DNA of 43,881 nucleotides, from the IMG/VR virus record IMGVR_UViG_3300037587_000425, positions 1-43,881 of that record; one strand, 5' to 3'. Source of the stretch: a virus. This document shows, in pieces, positions 11,344 to 18,061 of this stretch. The position numbers and the translations under genes were made by a program. The notes under the pieces were generated by a model. That model worked only from the letters and a program-made list of their open reading frames with translations. It did not search any database and was not told the DNA's origin. Position 1 is the first letter of the stretch. Each line of letters begins with the position of its first letter.

Positions 11344-11559
11344 ATGAAAAAACTTTACTACAGAATACTAAGAGATTTTACTGCCGCAAAATTACTGGCT
11401 GCTTTAATAGCGAACCCTGAACGTTATAAATATATTGCAGAAAAAGTGCGGTCAGGCGAACTCTCTAACAATGCGGCAACTGAAAAAAATGTAACGAAAG
11501 CCATTATTATGGCGGATCAATTTGTTGATGGAATTACTAGAAATACTTTTGATTCATAA
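11344..11559 (+). CDS. helical hypothetical protein, 71 aa
   Basis: ATG at 11344 with GGAG 9 bases upstream (MKKLYYRILRDFTAAKLLAA). Soluble helical protein. Its stop TAA is in the left outer box of the attC-like site 11555-11625. No family recognised. Confidence 0.6.
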   Translation: MKKLYYRILRDFTAAKLLAALIANPERYKYIAEKVRSGELSNNAATEKNVTKAIIMADQFVDGITRNTFDS

Positions 11560-11625
11560 CGACACTTAATAAACGGGCGCGTCTTTTGCGCTGTCCAGGT
11601 GAATGAGGTTGAATGATTTGTTATG
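11555..11625 (-). repeat. attC-like site 8 (rightward arm)
   Basis: CATAACGACACTTAATAAAC, GGGCGCG/GCGC hairpin top, and GAATGATTTGTTATG. Read on the minus strand it has the canonical arm order (TAACAAATCATTCAACCTC first), so again antiparallel to the genes. The right outer box supplies the start codon of the next gene. Confidence 0.65.
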
Positions 11626-11829
11626 ACTAGATTAGTGAAATGTGATAATTGCGGAGCAACTGACGATTGGGATATGGGCAAACCTTTTTTTCCAGATGGC
11701 GCTGTACTTCAAATACGTGACGATAACGGCAGTGAAAACTTTATTATTGAGGTTGAGGTTTGCGTAAAATGTAAAGATGAATTGCTAAATGCATTTCCAT
11801 TTCTTAAAAAGTGCATTGCTGAGTTATAA
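11623..11829 (+). CDS. zinc-ribbon protein, 68 aa
   Basis: The ATG lies in the attC outer box (GTTATGACT). CDNC at residues 7-10 and CVKC near residue 47 form two zinc knuckles. GAGG sits 14 bases upstream. Stop TAA lies in the next attC-like site, so the gene is exactly one site-to-site unit. Role unknown. Confidence 0.6.
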   Translation: MTRLVKCDNCGATDDWDMGKPFFPDGAVLQIRDDNGSENFIIEVEVCVKCKDELLNAFPFLKKCIAEL

Positions 11830-11897
11830 CGTTGCAATTAACTGGCAGCGCAGCTGTCCAAATGAACGAAGTGAGTGAGGTTTAATTTTTTGTTATA
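11825..11897 (-). repeat. attC-like site 9 (rightward arm)
   Basis: TATAACGTTGCAATTAACTG, GCAGCGCAGCTGTCC top, ...TTTTTTGTTATA. Shares the TTAACTGGCAGCGCAGCTGT block and the GAACGAAGTGA stretch with the leftward site at 7145-7213. Confidence 0.65.
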
Positions 11898-11904
11898 TTT
11901 TGGT

Positions 11905-12134
11905 GAGGGTATGGCGGAATTGGCCTACGCACCTTATTAATAAGGCGGTATACGCACCTTGTTAATAAGGCGGTAAAGGACATAACATGAAAAGCGTGAA
12001 GTTTGGATTCGACGGAATCCTTTCAAGACTGAAAAGCGAGATCGCCGGAAGTGGGAAGTACCTTAATGTGGAAGCGGCGAGTGTACAGTAAACGTGAAAA
12101 CTCCTTGCAGGTTCAAGTCCTGCTGCCCTCACCA
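11905..12134 (+). tRNA. tRNA-Leu-like element with a large insertion (probably a pseudo-tRNA)
   Basis: The 5' end GAGGGTA pairs with TGCCCTC before A-CCA at the 3' end (7 bp, one G-T), the D arm GCG-GAATTGGCCTA-CGC matches tRNA-Leu, and the T arm is perfect (GCAGG-TTCAAGT-CCTGC). But the anticodon arm cannot form 5 bp with a 7-base loop, and about 145 extra bases lie between D and T arms. These include a 25-bp tandem repeat, a ribosome site and a 34-codon frame (ATG 11987), and a stretch TTTGGATTCGACGG identical to the tmRNA 5' signature. I cannot see group I intron core elements. Confidence 0.4.
11926..11975 (+). repeat. 25-bp tandem duplication in the tRNA-like element
   Basis: Two abutting copies of TACGCACCTTRTTAATAAGG-CGGTA differing at one base (A/G). 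Each contains the palindrome CCTTATTAATAAGG or its variant, at the place of the anticodon arm. Confidence 0.85.
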
Positions 12135-12185
12135 AAATATAACGACGATTGTTAATTTGCGCCAACTCATAAAAGAGGTGATGAT

Positions 12186-12911
12186 ATGTTTAATAAAGAC
12201 AAAAAAGAAATATCCGTTTTAGAAGGCGAAAGTAAAAAAATAACTCCTATGGTGATGATGCAAATGGCTGAGGCTCAAGGCGCACCAGTTGAGCAGATGG
12301 AGCGGTTGTGGGAGTTAAATGTAAAGGTTGAGGCGGCGAACGCGAGAAAAGCTTTTTTTGGAGCTTTAGCGGAATTTAAGAAAAACCCGCCTCGCGTCGT
12401 TAAGGATAAGCTTAATTCTCAATATGGCTCGGATTATGTTGGTATCGGCAATATGGTTACAACAGCAAGCGAATCAATGGGACAGTTTGGGTTGACGCAC
12501 TCATGGGTGTTCGGAGAAGGCCAGAACGGAGAAATTATTTGTACTTGCTTTATGTCTCATGAACTAGGCCACCAAGAATCAGTAACATTAACCAGCCCAA
12601 TAGATACGTCTGGATCTAAAAATCCGCTGCAAGGAAGAAAATCAACAAGAACCTATCTCAAACTTGAAACTTTTGAGGCGGTCACTGGAATGGTATCAGT
12701 TAGCGGGAATATTGATGATGATGGTAATTCATCAAGCGGCTGTGTCTCATTTGATCAGTCTGAGGAGATGGAAAAGCTTGCGAAGGATGCCGGAGTGGAT
12801 AAAGGCCGATTCTTAACTTATTTCAAATGTAAATCGTTTAGTGAAATGCCAGCAAACCAATATAAAAATGCACTAGCGGCAATCAAAAAGAAGAAGGAGT
12901 CTAAAAAATGA
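12186..12911 (+). CDS. ERF-family single-strand annealing protein
   Basis: 241 residues. The ERF core is visible: VEAANARKAFFGALAEFKKN, then SQYGSDYVGIGNMVTTASES and GQFGLTHSWVFGE, then LETFEAVTGMVSVSGNIDDD. ERF proteins (P22 Erf group) form rings on ssDNA and anneal complementary strands, promoting genome circularisation and recombination. The gene is coupled to the next (ATGA at 12908-12911) and lies in a recombination block with YqaJ exonuclease and SSB. The start follows AAAGAGGTGATGAT. Confidence 0.85.
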   Translation: MFNKDKKEISVLEGESKKITPMVMMQMAEAQGAPVEQMERLWELNVKVEAANARKAFFGALAEFKKNPPRVVKDKLNSQYGSDYVGIGNMVTTASESMGQFGLTHSWVFGEGQNGEIICTCFMSHELGHQESVTLTSPIDTSGSKNPLQGRKSTRTYLKLETFEAVTGMVSVSGNIDDDGNSSSGCVSFDQSEEMEKLAKDAGVDKGRFLTYFKCKSFSEMPANQYKNALAAIKKKKESKK

Positions 12912-13963
12912 ATAATTTAGTCGTATTAGAAAATGTTAATGCTGTTGAGGTATTTGGTGGCAAAGGATTAGACGATCTTTTGGGCAAGATTACAGAAGAA
13001 GCTAAAAGTATCACTCCTGATTTGACTACAAAAAAAGGCCGTGATGAGATTGCAGGCATAGCGTATAAGGTGGCGAAGTCTAAAACGTATCTTGATGGAT
13101 TACGCAAAGACTTGGTTTCTGAGTGGAAAACAAAAGCAAAAGCCGTTGATGCAGAAGGCAGGAAAATGCGCGATACGCTTGATTCTTTAAAGGAAGAAGT
13201 TAGACGACCTTTGACTGAATGGGAGGATGCAAAAAAAGAACGTATTGATGCCCATGAGTCAGGGATAAGGGAAATAAGTGGAGCGGCAGAACACACGGCT
13301 AATAATTGGATGACATTACCACTGGAAGCTATGGTTGATCGGTTAAAAGAAATTGAAAATGAAGTGATAGAAAGCTACGAAGAATTTGCACCTGTTGCGG
13401 CAGCCGCAAAAGATAGAACAATGGTATCAATGAAAGAATCTATTGTAAAGCGTGAAACATACGACAAAGAGCAGGCAGAACTTGAAAAACTACGTGCCGA
13501 GGCTGCGGAGCGCGAACAAAAAGAAGCCGAGGAAAAGCTACGTTTAGAAGGTGAAGAACGCGCAAAACTTGAGGCCGAAGCGAAAGCAGAGGAAGAGAAA
13601 GAGCGTGTAAAATTGCAAGCAGAGATAACAGAAAAAGAAAAAAATGCCGCTATAGCTGGAAAGATTGAAGCCGAAAGAAAAGCCAAGCAAGCCGAAGAAA
13701 ATGTTAAAATAGAAGTAGAAAAAGCGGCTCAAGCAGAGCGAGATCGCATCGAGCAAGAACGAATAAATGAAGAATTAGCAGCTAAGAAACGTGAAGCAAA
13801 CAAGGCGCATAAATCAAAAATCAAAAATGCGGCGGCAAAAGCGATGGTTGATTTTTTGATGGCGTATGACTCAGGAGAAAGGCCTTTGACATTAGCGCAA
13901 GCAAACCTAGTCGTTACCGCTATTGCAAAAGGCCAGATTCCATATACAACTATTTCTTATTGA
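12908..13963 (+). CDS. long coiled-coil protein of the recombination operon
   Basis: 351 residues. N-terminal about 150 residues are globular-helical (KGRDEIAGIAYKVAKSKTYL...), then a long Glu/Lys/Ala-rich coiled coil (about 175-300), then a short C-terminal domain (KAMVDFLMAYDSGERPLTLA). Proteins of this shape commonly sit between phage annealing proteins and YqaJ nucleases (DUF1351-like), probably as a scaffold for the recombination complex; that role is inference. GGAG lies 9 bases upstream of the ATG. Confidence 0.7.
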   Translation: MNNLVVLENVNAVEVFGGKGLDDLLGKITEEAKSITPDLTTKKGRDEIAGIAYKVAKSKTYLDGLRKDLVSEWKTKAKAVDAEGRKMRDTLDSLKEEVRRPLTEWEDAKKERIDAHESGIREISGAAEHTANNWMTLPLEAMVDRLKEIENEVIESYEEFAPVAAAAKDRTMVSMKESIVKRETYDKEQAELEKLRAEAAEREQKEAEEKLRLEGEERAKLEAEAKAEEEKERVKLQAEITEKEKNAAIAGKIEAERKAKQAEENVKIEVEKAAQAERDRIEQERINEELAAKKREANKAHKSKIKNAAAKAMVDFLMAYDSGERPLTLAQANLVVTAIAKGQIPYTTISY

Positions 13964-13972
13964 GGAATTAAC

Positions 13973-14602
13973 ATGATTTATTCAGAAGAAGAATACCCGC
14001 AAGGGTCAGACGAATGGCAATCAATCCGCGCTGGAAAAGTAACAGCCTCAAAGATTACCGATATTATGGCCAAACTGAAATCAGGAAAGCCAGGCGCAGG
14101 ACGCACGACTTACATGGGACAATTAATAGCCGAGAGGCTTACAGGCGTTAAATCAGACAGTTTTAGCAATGCAGCAATGCAATGGGGTGTCGAGACTGAA
14201 CCTCAAGCTAGAGCGGCTTACGAGTTCTTAAATGATGTTGAGGTTAAGCAATTTGCATTTGTTGATCATCCATCTATTGAGTTTGCTGGAATGAGTCCAG
14301 ATGGAGAGGTTTGTACTGATGGAGGATTAGAGATTAAATGTCCAAATACTGCGACGCACATTGATTTTTTGATAACAAGCGTAATCCCTAAAAAATATCA
14401 AGACCAAATGCAATGGCAGATGGCTTGCAAGCTGTGGAAATGGGACGATTATATGAGCTTTGACCCACGTATGCCAGAACACCTAAACAAGAAAATTGTC
14501 CGCGTCTACCGTGACGACAAATATATTCAAGAAATGGAAATGGAAGTAATTAAGTTTAATTCTGAAATTGATGAAAAGTTGAAAATATTGGAATCGTTAT
14601 GA
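13973..14602 (+). CDS. YqaJ-like (lambda Exo type) DNA exonuclease
   Basis: 209 residues with the family order: QGSDEWQSIRAGKVTASKIT near the N-terminus, QWGVETEPQARAAYEF, the catalytic MSPDGEV and LEIKCPNTATH (Asp and E-x-K motif), and YQDQMQWQMAC. It is expected to resect one strand of dsDNA ends to expose ssDNA for the ERF annealing protein. Start ATG has GAGG upstream. Confidence 0.85.
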   Translation: MIYSEEEYPQGSDEWQSIRAGKVTASKITDIMAKLKSGKPGAGRTTYMGQLIAERLTGVKSDSFSNAAMQWGVETEPQARAAYEFLNDVEVKQFAFVDHPSIEFAGMSPDGEVCTDGGLEIKCPNTATHIDFLITSVIPKKYQDQMQWQMACKLWKWDDYMSFDPRMPEHLNKKIVRVYRDDKYIQEMEMEVIKFNSEIDEKLKILESL

Positions 14603-14612
14603 TAAATCACAA

Positions 14613-14918
14613 ATGCTAGACAGAGAAAAGAGATTACAGGTCGACGAGTTTTTAACTAGAAAGGCCGAGGTTATCGATTATATTAAGCATAATAAAGCTG
14701 AGATATTGAGGCTCAAAGAAGTATTTATGATTGAGAATAATGATAGGGATTGCAAGTTAATCCAGATATCAATTCAATTCGTGGAGGGTAAAAACTTAAT
14801 TCTGAAAACAGAGCTATCAGGATTGTCTGCACCCAAAATAGCGAAGCTGACAGGAATAAACGTTAATCAGATTAGATATCAAGAATCTCTGTTTAATCGG
14901 AGTAGAATTATATTGTGA
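14613..14918 (+). CDS. hypothetical protein with C-terminal helix-turn-helix-like segment, 101 aa
   Basis: MLDREKRLQVDEFLTRKAEV begins a charged helical N-terminus; LSGLSAPKIAKLTGINVNQI near residues 70-90 looks like a helix-turn-helix as in small terminase or regulatory proteins. No good ribosome site at the ATG. Ends 8 bases before the next start, whose GAGGAG overlaps its stop. Possibly DNA binding; function unknown. Confidence 0.55.
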   Translation: MLDREKRLQVDEFLTRKAEVIDYIKHNKAEILRLKEVFMIENNDRDCKLIQISIQFVEGKNLILKTELSGLSAPKIAKLTGINVNQIRYQESLFNRSRIIL

Positions 14919-14926
14919 GGAGCTGT

Positions 14927-15130
14927 ATGAGTACAATAATCGAGAGAGAAGACAACGCGTTCACCGTAAAAGAGTTAAAAGAATATCTCAATAGTGTAAA
15001 TGAAGACTTGCCTGTAAATATTTGTGTGATGCAAAGGCTTGACGATGTAGGAGGTTCTGCATCTATATTTTCGCTGGAGTCAATGAGCGAGAACGGCGAA
15101 AAAATAAACTTAACGGGTTACAACACATGA
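14927..15130 (+). CDS. hypothetical protein, 67 aa
   Basis: ATG 14927 (MSTIIEREDNAFTVKELKEY) with GAGGAG 6-7 bases upstream. A short segment KELKEYLNSVNEDLPVNICV is typical of small phage proteins of unknown function. Its TGA overlaps an ATG in frame with the following gene (ATGA). Confidence 0.6.
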   Translation: MSTIIEREDNAFTVKELKEYLNSVNEDLPVNICVMQRLDDVGGSASIFSLESMSENGEKINLTGYNT

Positions 15131-15141
15131 AGAGGAACGAA

Positions 15142-15402
15142 ATGAGCAAAGCGAGTGTAGAGACGAATCCAGTTAAGCGTATTGTTATAAGCGACGCTAT
15201 TGACGAGTTAACAAAAACCGAAGCAAGCACCATATCTTTTCTTTCGGTTGATCCAGAAGCGTTTGATTCAGTAAGAACTATTGATTGTATTGGTGACTGG
15301 ACAAACTGGATAGACCGGCGATTCTTCGGTGCAACATGGGAGGATTGTTTGCGTTTCGCGCTAAGTGAAAAACAGGCTTGGGTGGAGCGTGAGAGATTAT
15401 AA
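15142..15402 (+). CDS. hypothetical protein, 86 aa
   Basis: ATG 15142 (MSKASVETNPVKRIVISDAI) has GAGG 6 bases upstream; an upstream ATG at 15127 overlaps the previous stop. C-terminal half is Trp- and Phe-rich (IGDWTNWIDRRFFGATWEDC). Stop TAA lies in TATAACG, the remains of a spacer site that continues to the next gene. Confidence 0.6.
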   Translation: MSKASVETNPVKRIVISDAIDELTKTEASTISFLSVDPEAFDSVRTIDCIGDWTNWIDRRFFGATWEDCLRFALSEKQAWVERERL

Positions 15403-15428
15403 CGTCAACAATTGAAAGGCGCACGATT

Positions 15429-15686
15429 ATGAATACAATACTTTGTGACCACGGGAAATCTATTGAAAACAAGTGCGCTAAATGCGACCACAATGTTAGT
15501 GCGTCCGGCTCAAATGAGCGACTTGTTATGTGTAAGTGCGGAGGAAAGCCGCACATAAAGAAATATTACCCTCATCATAATAGTAGGATTATATATTGCT
15601 TAGATTGCGAGCATGAATCATGGATTTATACTGATGAAGGAACGCTTAATGATGTTATTAAAAAGTGGAATTCTGAAAACACATAA
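15429..15686 (+). CDS. Lar-like zinc-ribbon protein with an N-terminal extension through an attC half-site
   Basis: The C-terminal 50 residues, MCKCGGKPHIKKYYPHHNSR, IIYCLDCEHESWIYT and VIKKWNSEN, resemble the Lar restriction-alleviation family (CxCGG ... CxxC ... E....WN). That part starts at an ATG (15528) sitting in the GTTATG box. The frame extends 33 codons upstream, through NVSASGSNERL (translated half-site) to MNTILCDHGKSIENKCAKCD with its own CxxC. Lar proteins protect phage DNA from type I restriction; here that is a family-based guess. Confidence 0.55.
   Translation: MNTILCDHGKSIENKCAKCDHNVSASGSNERLVMCKCGGKPHIKKYYPHHNSRIIYCLDCEHESWIYTDEGTLNDVIKKWNSENT
15489..15532 (-). repeat. translated attC-like half-site, copy 3
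   Basis: CACAATGTTAGTGCGTCCGG then CTCAAATGAGCGACTTGTTA and TGTG; minus strand gives the TAACAA...AGCCGGACGCACTAACATTG block of copies 1 and 2. Antiparallel to its gene, as there. Confidence 0.65.
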
Positions 15687-15772
15687 CGAATTAAGTTAAA
15701 GGGTTGCGCGCCTTTTGCGCTGTTTAAATGAACGGAGCGAAGCGGAATGAATGAGTTAAATGATTTGTTATG
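15682..15772 (-). repeat. attC-like site 10 (rightward arm)
   Basis: CATAACGAATTAAGTTAAAG, GCGCG/GCGC-rich top, GAACGGAGCGAAGCGGAATG, ending AAATGATTTGTTATG. The last 25 bases are translated as MNELNDLLC, the start of the next gene, and its GGAG serves as ribosome site. Confidence 0.65.
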
Positions 15773-16022
15773 TTGCTGTGAACATTGCAACGATGGTGAT
15801 GGTGAATGTGTTTACCCGTGGTACGGCATAGCCCCACATAAACACGAAGGGAAAGAAATGATTGGCTCTACTGTTGTTGATGACAAGAGCGAATGGCCTA
15901 AAAACTTTGACGAAGATTGCGAAGTTGAAGGGCTTGGGACTTACTCATATTGCTTGCATTGCGGCAGACCAAACAACAAACAGTTGTTTTATAAAGACCA
16001 AGAAACGCGAGAGAGCAATTAG
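15747..16022 (+). CDS. cysteine-rich zinc-binding-like protein, 91 aa
   Basis: Starts inside the attC-like site (MNELNDLLCCCEHCNDGDGE). CCCEHC...C near the N-terminus and YCLHCG near the C-terminus suggest zinc knuckles; the middle is acidic. GGAG 8 bases before the ATG. Stop TAG overlaps the ssb leader repeat. Function unknown. Confidence 0.6.
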   Translation: MNELNDLLCCCEHCNDGDGECVYPWYGIAPHKHEGKEMIGSTVVDDKSEWPKNFDEDCEVEGLGTYSYCLHCGRPNNKQLFYKDQETRESN

Positions 16023-16073
16023 TATTTAGAATTCGCGGCTTCACAATAATTGTTAATTGAGGAAATAAAAATG
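16021..16073 (+). repeat. ssb leader repeat (inverted copy at 6516-6568)
   Basis: 53 bases from AGTATTTAGAATTCGCGGCT through TTGAGGAAATAAAAATG, one mismatch to the reverse complement of 6516-6568. It contains the ribosome site and start codon. Confidence 0.75.
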
Positions 16074-16523
16074 TCTCGCGGGATAAATAAAGTAATTTTG
16101 ATTGGTAATTTGGGGCAGGATCCAGAAGTAAAATATATGCCAAATGGCAATGCTGTTGCCAATATTACTGTGGCAACCAGTGAAAGCTGGAAAGATAAAA
16201 ATACCGGCAAGCGGGTTGAGAGAACAGAATGGCATCGTGTGATTTTCTTCCGTCGTTTGGCTGAAATTGTGGGTGAGTATTTGAAAAAAGGCTCTAAAGT
16301 TTATATTGAAGGAAAATTGCAAACGCGTAAGTGGCAGGATAAAAACGGTAAAGACAATTGGACCACGGAAATCATCGCTAATGAAATGCAAATGTTAGAT
16401 TCGCGCGGTGATTCGCAATCATCAGATGCACCAGCACAGCAATCTTCAAAGCCTGCACCGTCAGGCAATAATTTCGATGATGATATTCCATTCGATCTTT
16501 ATCAGAGAAATTCAATTGTATAA
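16071..16523 (+). CDS. ssb: single-stranded DNA-binding protein (SSB)
   Basis: 150 residues. N-terminal OB fold is typical ([74 protein letters not shown]), followed by a disordered Ser/Gln/Pro linker. The acidic tip DDDIPF, which normally ends SSB and docks partner proteins, is here followed by nine extra residues (DLYQRNSIV) encoded by spacer DNA, so partner binding may be blocked or weakened. A second free-standing copy of such a tip lies downstream at 16924-16977. The start with GAGG is preferred over an upstream ATG at 16050. Confidence 0.9.
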   Translation: MSRGINKVILIGNLGQDPEVKYMPNGNAVANITVATSESWKDKNTGKRVERTEWHRVIFFRRLAEIVGEYLKKGSKVYIEGKLQTRKWQDKNGKDNWTTEIIANEMQMLDSRGDSQSSDAPAQQSSKPAPSGNNFDDDIPFDLYQRNSIV

Positions 16524-16587
16524 CGCAAAGTTAAACGTCCGATTTTAAACGCCTTGTTTTAAGGCTCTATTATCATGGAGAAGTATT

Positions 16588-16911
16588 ATGAATTTATCAT
16601 TTCCAAAAACTGAAAACAAAATAAACCATACTGACAACGGCTATCATGTTGAATGCACTCACTCAGGCCAAAAGAGACGGTACGGGGACACTTTTAGAGA
16701 GTTCACTATAAAAACAGATAAGACAGAAGATGAAGTTAAAAAATATTGTACAGATTATGTATATGAATGCAGCTTAACTTATGAAGATTATATCGCAGAC
16801 GAAAGGGCTGGGGTTAAAGATTTTGGTGATCATTTTAGATCTAATTATAAGTTTAGAAAGATTAGAGACGGCGAGTATTTTTATCAAGTTACTCAGCCTT
16901 CGACAAATTAA
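16588..16911 (+). CDS. hypothetical protein inserted between ssb and a stray ssb tail, 107 aa
   Basis: ATG 16588 with GGAG 8 bases upstream (MNLSFPKTENKINHTDNGYH). Soluble, with several Cys and Tyr; DEVKKYCTDYVYECSLTYED looks helical. No family recognised. Its TAA is followed in the same frame by codons leading into the SSB-like tail (16924-16977). Confidence 0.6.
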   Translation: MNLSFPKTENKINHTDNGYHVECTHSGQKRRYGDTFREFTIKTDKTEDEVKKYCTDYVYECSLTYEDYIADERAGVKDFGDHFRSNYKFRKIRDGEYFYQVTQPSTN

Positions 16912-16923
16912 AGACTTATAACG

Positions 16924-16977
16924 CTATCTCAAGCTGCACCGGCAAATAATGATTTTGATGACGATGTGCCGTTCTAG
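16924..16977 (+). pseudogene. stranded SSB C-terminal tail
   Basis: Reads LSQAAPANNDFDDDVPF then TAG: the linker end and acidic tip of an SSB, without the OB fold. It follows TATAACG, the spacer box. Not the same sequence as the tip of the intact ssb, so it comes from a related second copy or from the original 3' end displaced by an insertion. Confidence 0.7.
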
Positions 16978-17011
16978 CGTGGAACTAAGGATTACCAAAG
17001 AGGATTGAGAA

Positions 17012-17281
17012 ATGAACTTAAAACAAACACTAAACCCACGAAGAATACTCAATATTGAACCAGTATGGATTGAATCTATCGCTGTCTTTATTGGATTTAT
17101 ATTTCTAGTTCTCTCAGTAGCCGGCAGCAAGGTCTATTATGGATTAATGGTTGTATCTATATTTATGCTTTATGTTGCAAAGACGCTGGATATTTTAGAG
17201 AGAATAATTATTGAAAGACGAGCAAAACAGATTTTAAATAGCGAAGGCTTGCCGCCTATGCTGCGGCGCCAATGCGATTAA
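17012..17281 (+). CDS. two-helix membrane protein, 89 aa
   Basis: ATG 17012 after AAAGAGGATTGAGAA. Hydrophobic segments at about 20-40 (SIAVFIGFIFLVLSVAGS) and 43-60 (YYGLMVVSIFMLYVAKTLDI), then a basic tail ending MLRRQCD. Probably inner membrane. The end of the gene runs into a shortened spacer (GATTAACGATTTAATTTATT then TGTTATA). Function unknown. Confidence 0.65.
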   Translation: MNLKQTLNPRRILNIEPVWIESIAVFIGFIFLVLSVAGSKVYYGLMVVSIFMLYVAKTLDILERIIIERRAKQILNSEGLPPMLRRQCD

Positions 17282-17315
17282 CGATTTAATTTATTTGTTA
17301 TAGCTGGAGATTAGC

Positions 17316-17468
17316 ATGATTTATGAAATATTGATGTGGTGTTTTTTGCTTTACTTGGCATGGTTTTTAATTGGAGCAAAACATTTAAGGTTAGCTACTA
17401 TGAAACTTTGCTTGAGAGATACGAAAGTGAAGCGGGGATTAAATTGCCCAATAATTACCAAAAAGTAA
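17316..17468 (+). CDS. small membrane protein, 50 aa
   Basis: ATG 17316 has GGAG 7 bases upstream. Residues 5-20 are a membrane helix (ILMWCFLLYLAWFLIG), then a basic tail. It overlaps a second open frame (17360-17497) whose sequence looks more protein-like at its end; one may be a frameshifted continuation of the other. Confidence 0.45.
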   Translation: MIYEILMWCFLLYLAWFLIGAKHLRLATMKLCLRDTKVKRGLNCPIITKK

Positions 17469-17497
17469 AAGAAGACTTTTGGCTTTGGGTGAAATAG
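17360..17497 (+). CDS. alternative overlapping small protein, 45 aa
   Basis: ATG 17360, +2 frame relative to the 17316 gene: MVFNWSKTFKVSYYETLLER then YESEAGIKLPNNYQKVKEDF and WLWVK. Good helical sequence but no clear ribosome site, so it would need coupling or a shift from the upstream frame. Confidence 0.35.
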   Translation: MVFNWSKTFKVSYYETLLERYESEAGIKLPNNYQKVKEDFWLWVK

Positions 17498-17528
17498 TTA
17501 TAACAGAGTAATAGACCGCGGAGGATAT

Positions 17529-17723
17529 ATGAGTTATCACGACGATAAGCAGGTTTTACAGGTAGCCAGAGTATTGGCCGATAAAGTCATTGCCCTTGAC
17601 AAAATGTGTGATCGATCAAAATTACTAGAAATTGAACTCGAACACCTGAAAGATATTGTTGCTATGGCACGCATGATTACAGCAGATATATTAGATGATG
17701 ATAGGCAAGGGGCTTTCGATTGA
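17529..17723 (+). CDS. helical hypothetical protein, 64 aa
   Basis: ATG 17529 after GCGGAGGATAT, a strong ribosome site. MSYHDDKQVLQVARVLADKV followed by an amphipathic helix pair; no family recognised. Overlaps the next gene start by four bases. Confidence 0.65.
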   Translation: MSYHDDKQVLQVARVLADKVIALDKMCDRSKLLEIELEHLKDIVAMARMITADILDDDRQGAFD

Positions 17724-18043
17724 GTTTTTTCAAAGACAAGCCATATAGAAGTAAGAAATACTTAAAATGGGTTAGGACGCTGGATTGCTCTGTGTGCGGA
17801 TTATCTGATCATTCAGAAGCTCATCACATTATAGGTATTGGTGATGGCGGAACTGGAACAAAGGCGTGTGACCTGCTTTCGATGCCTGTCTGCAATAACT
17901 GTCATGTGCCGAAATTTCACAGGCTAGATATTTATCCAGAGCTACGGGATGAGCAATGGAAGTGGGTTGCAAAAACATTACAAAAGGCAATAAAAGAAGG
18001 TTTATGTTTAAATAATATTTGTGAGTGTATAGATTTTACTTAG
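17720..18043 (+). CDS. HNH nuclease of the Ref/DUF968-like group
   Basis: TTG start at 17720 overlapping the previous stop. Residues 22-75 hold CSVCG, then SEAHHIIGIGDGGTGTKACD, then MPVCNNCHVPKFH: two CxxC pairs, the HH of the HNH core and a closing C..CH...H. This layout is that of P1 Ref and DUF968 proteins, RecA-assisted nucleases or recombination factors. At 107 residues it is one compact domain. Ends in TAG, a real amber stop. Confidence 0.7.
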   Translation: MSFFKDKPYRSKKYLKWVRTLDCSVCGLSDHSEAHHIIGIGDGGTGTKACDLLSMPVCNNCHVPKFHRLDIYPELRDEQWKWVAKTLQKAIKEGLCLNNICECIDFT

Positions 18044-18061
18044 CAATGAGGAGAAATAACA

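Noticed and set aside
11905-12134. Complete phage tmRNA gene
   Set aside because: Only the GGATTCGACGG signature fits; the 5' acceptor does not adjoin it and no proteolysis tag ending in Ala-Ala is encoded.
11962-12165. 67-codon leftward frame with AAGLEPAR
   Set aside because: This peptide is the well-known false translation of the reverse strand of tRNA T arms; it comes from the tRNA-like element.
12901-13756. Leftward frames opposite the coiled-coil gene
   Set aside because: Low-complexity Ser/Phe/Ala mirrors of a Glu/Lys coiled coil; typical shadow.
2367-15772. Plain transcription terminators as explanation of the palindromic spacers
   Set aside because: No T-tracts follow the hairpins, they occur between nearly every gene, and the CATAAC/GTTATG ends with inner CCG/CGG boxes match attC better.
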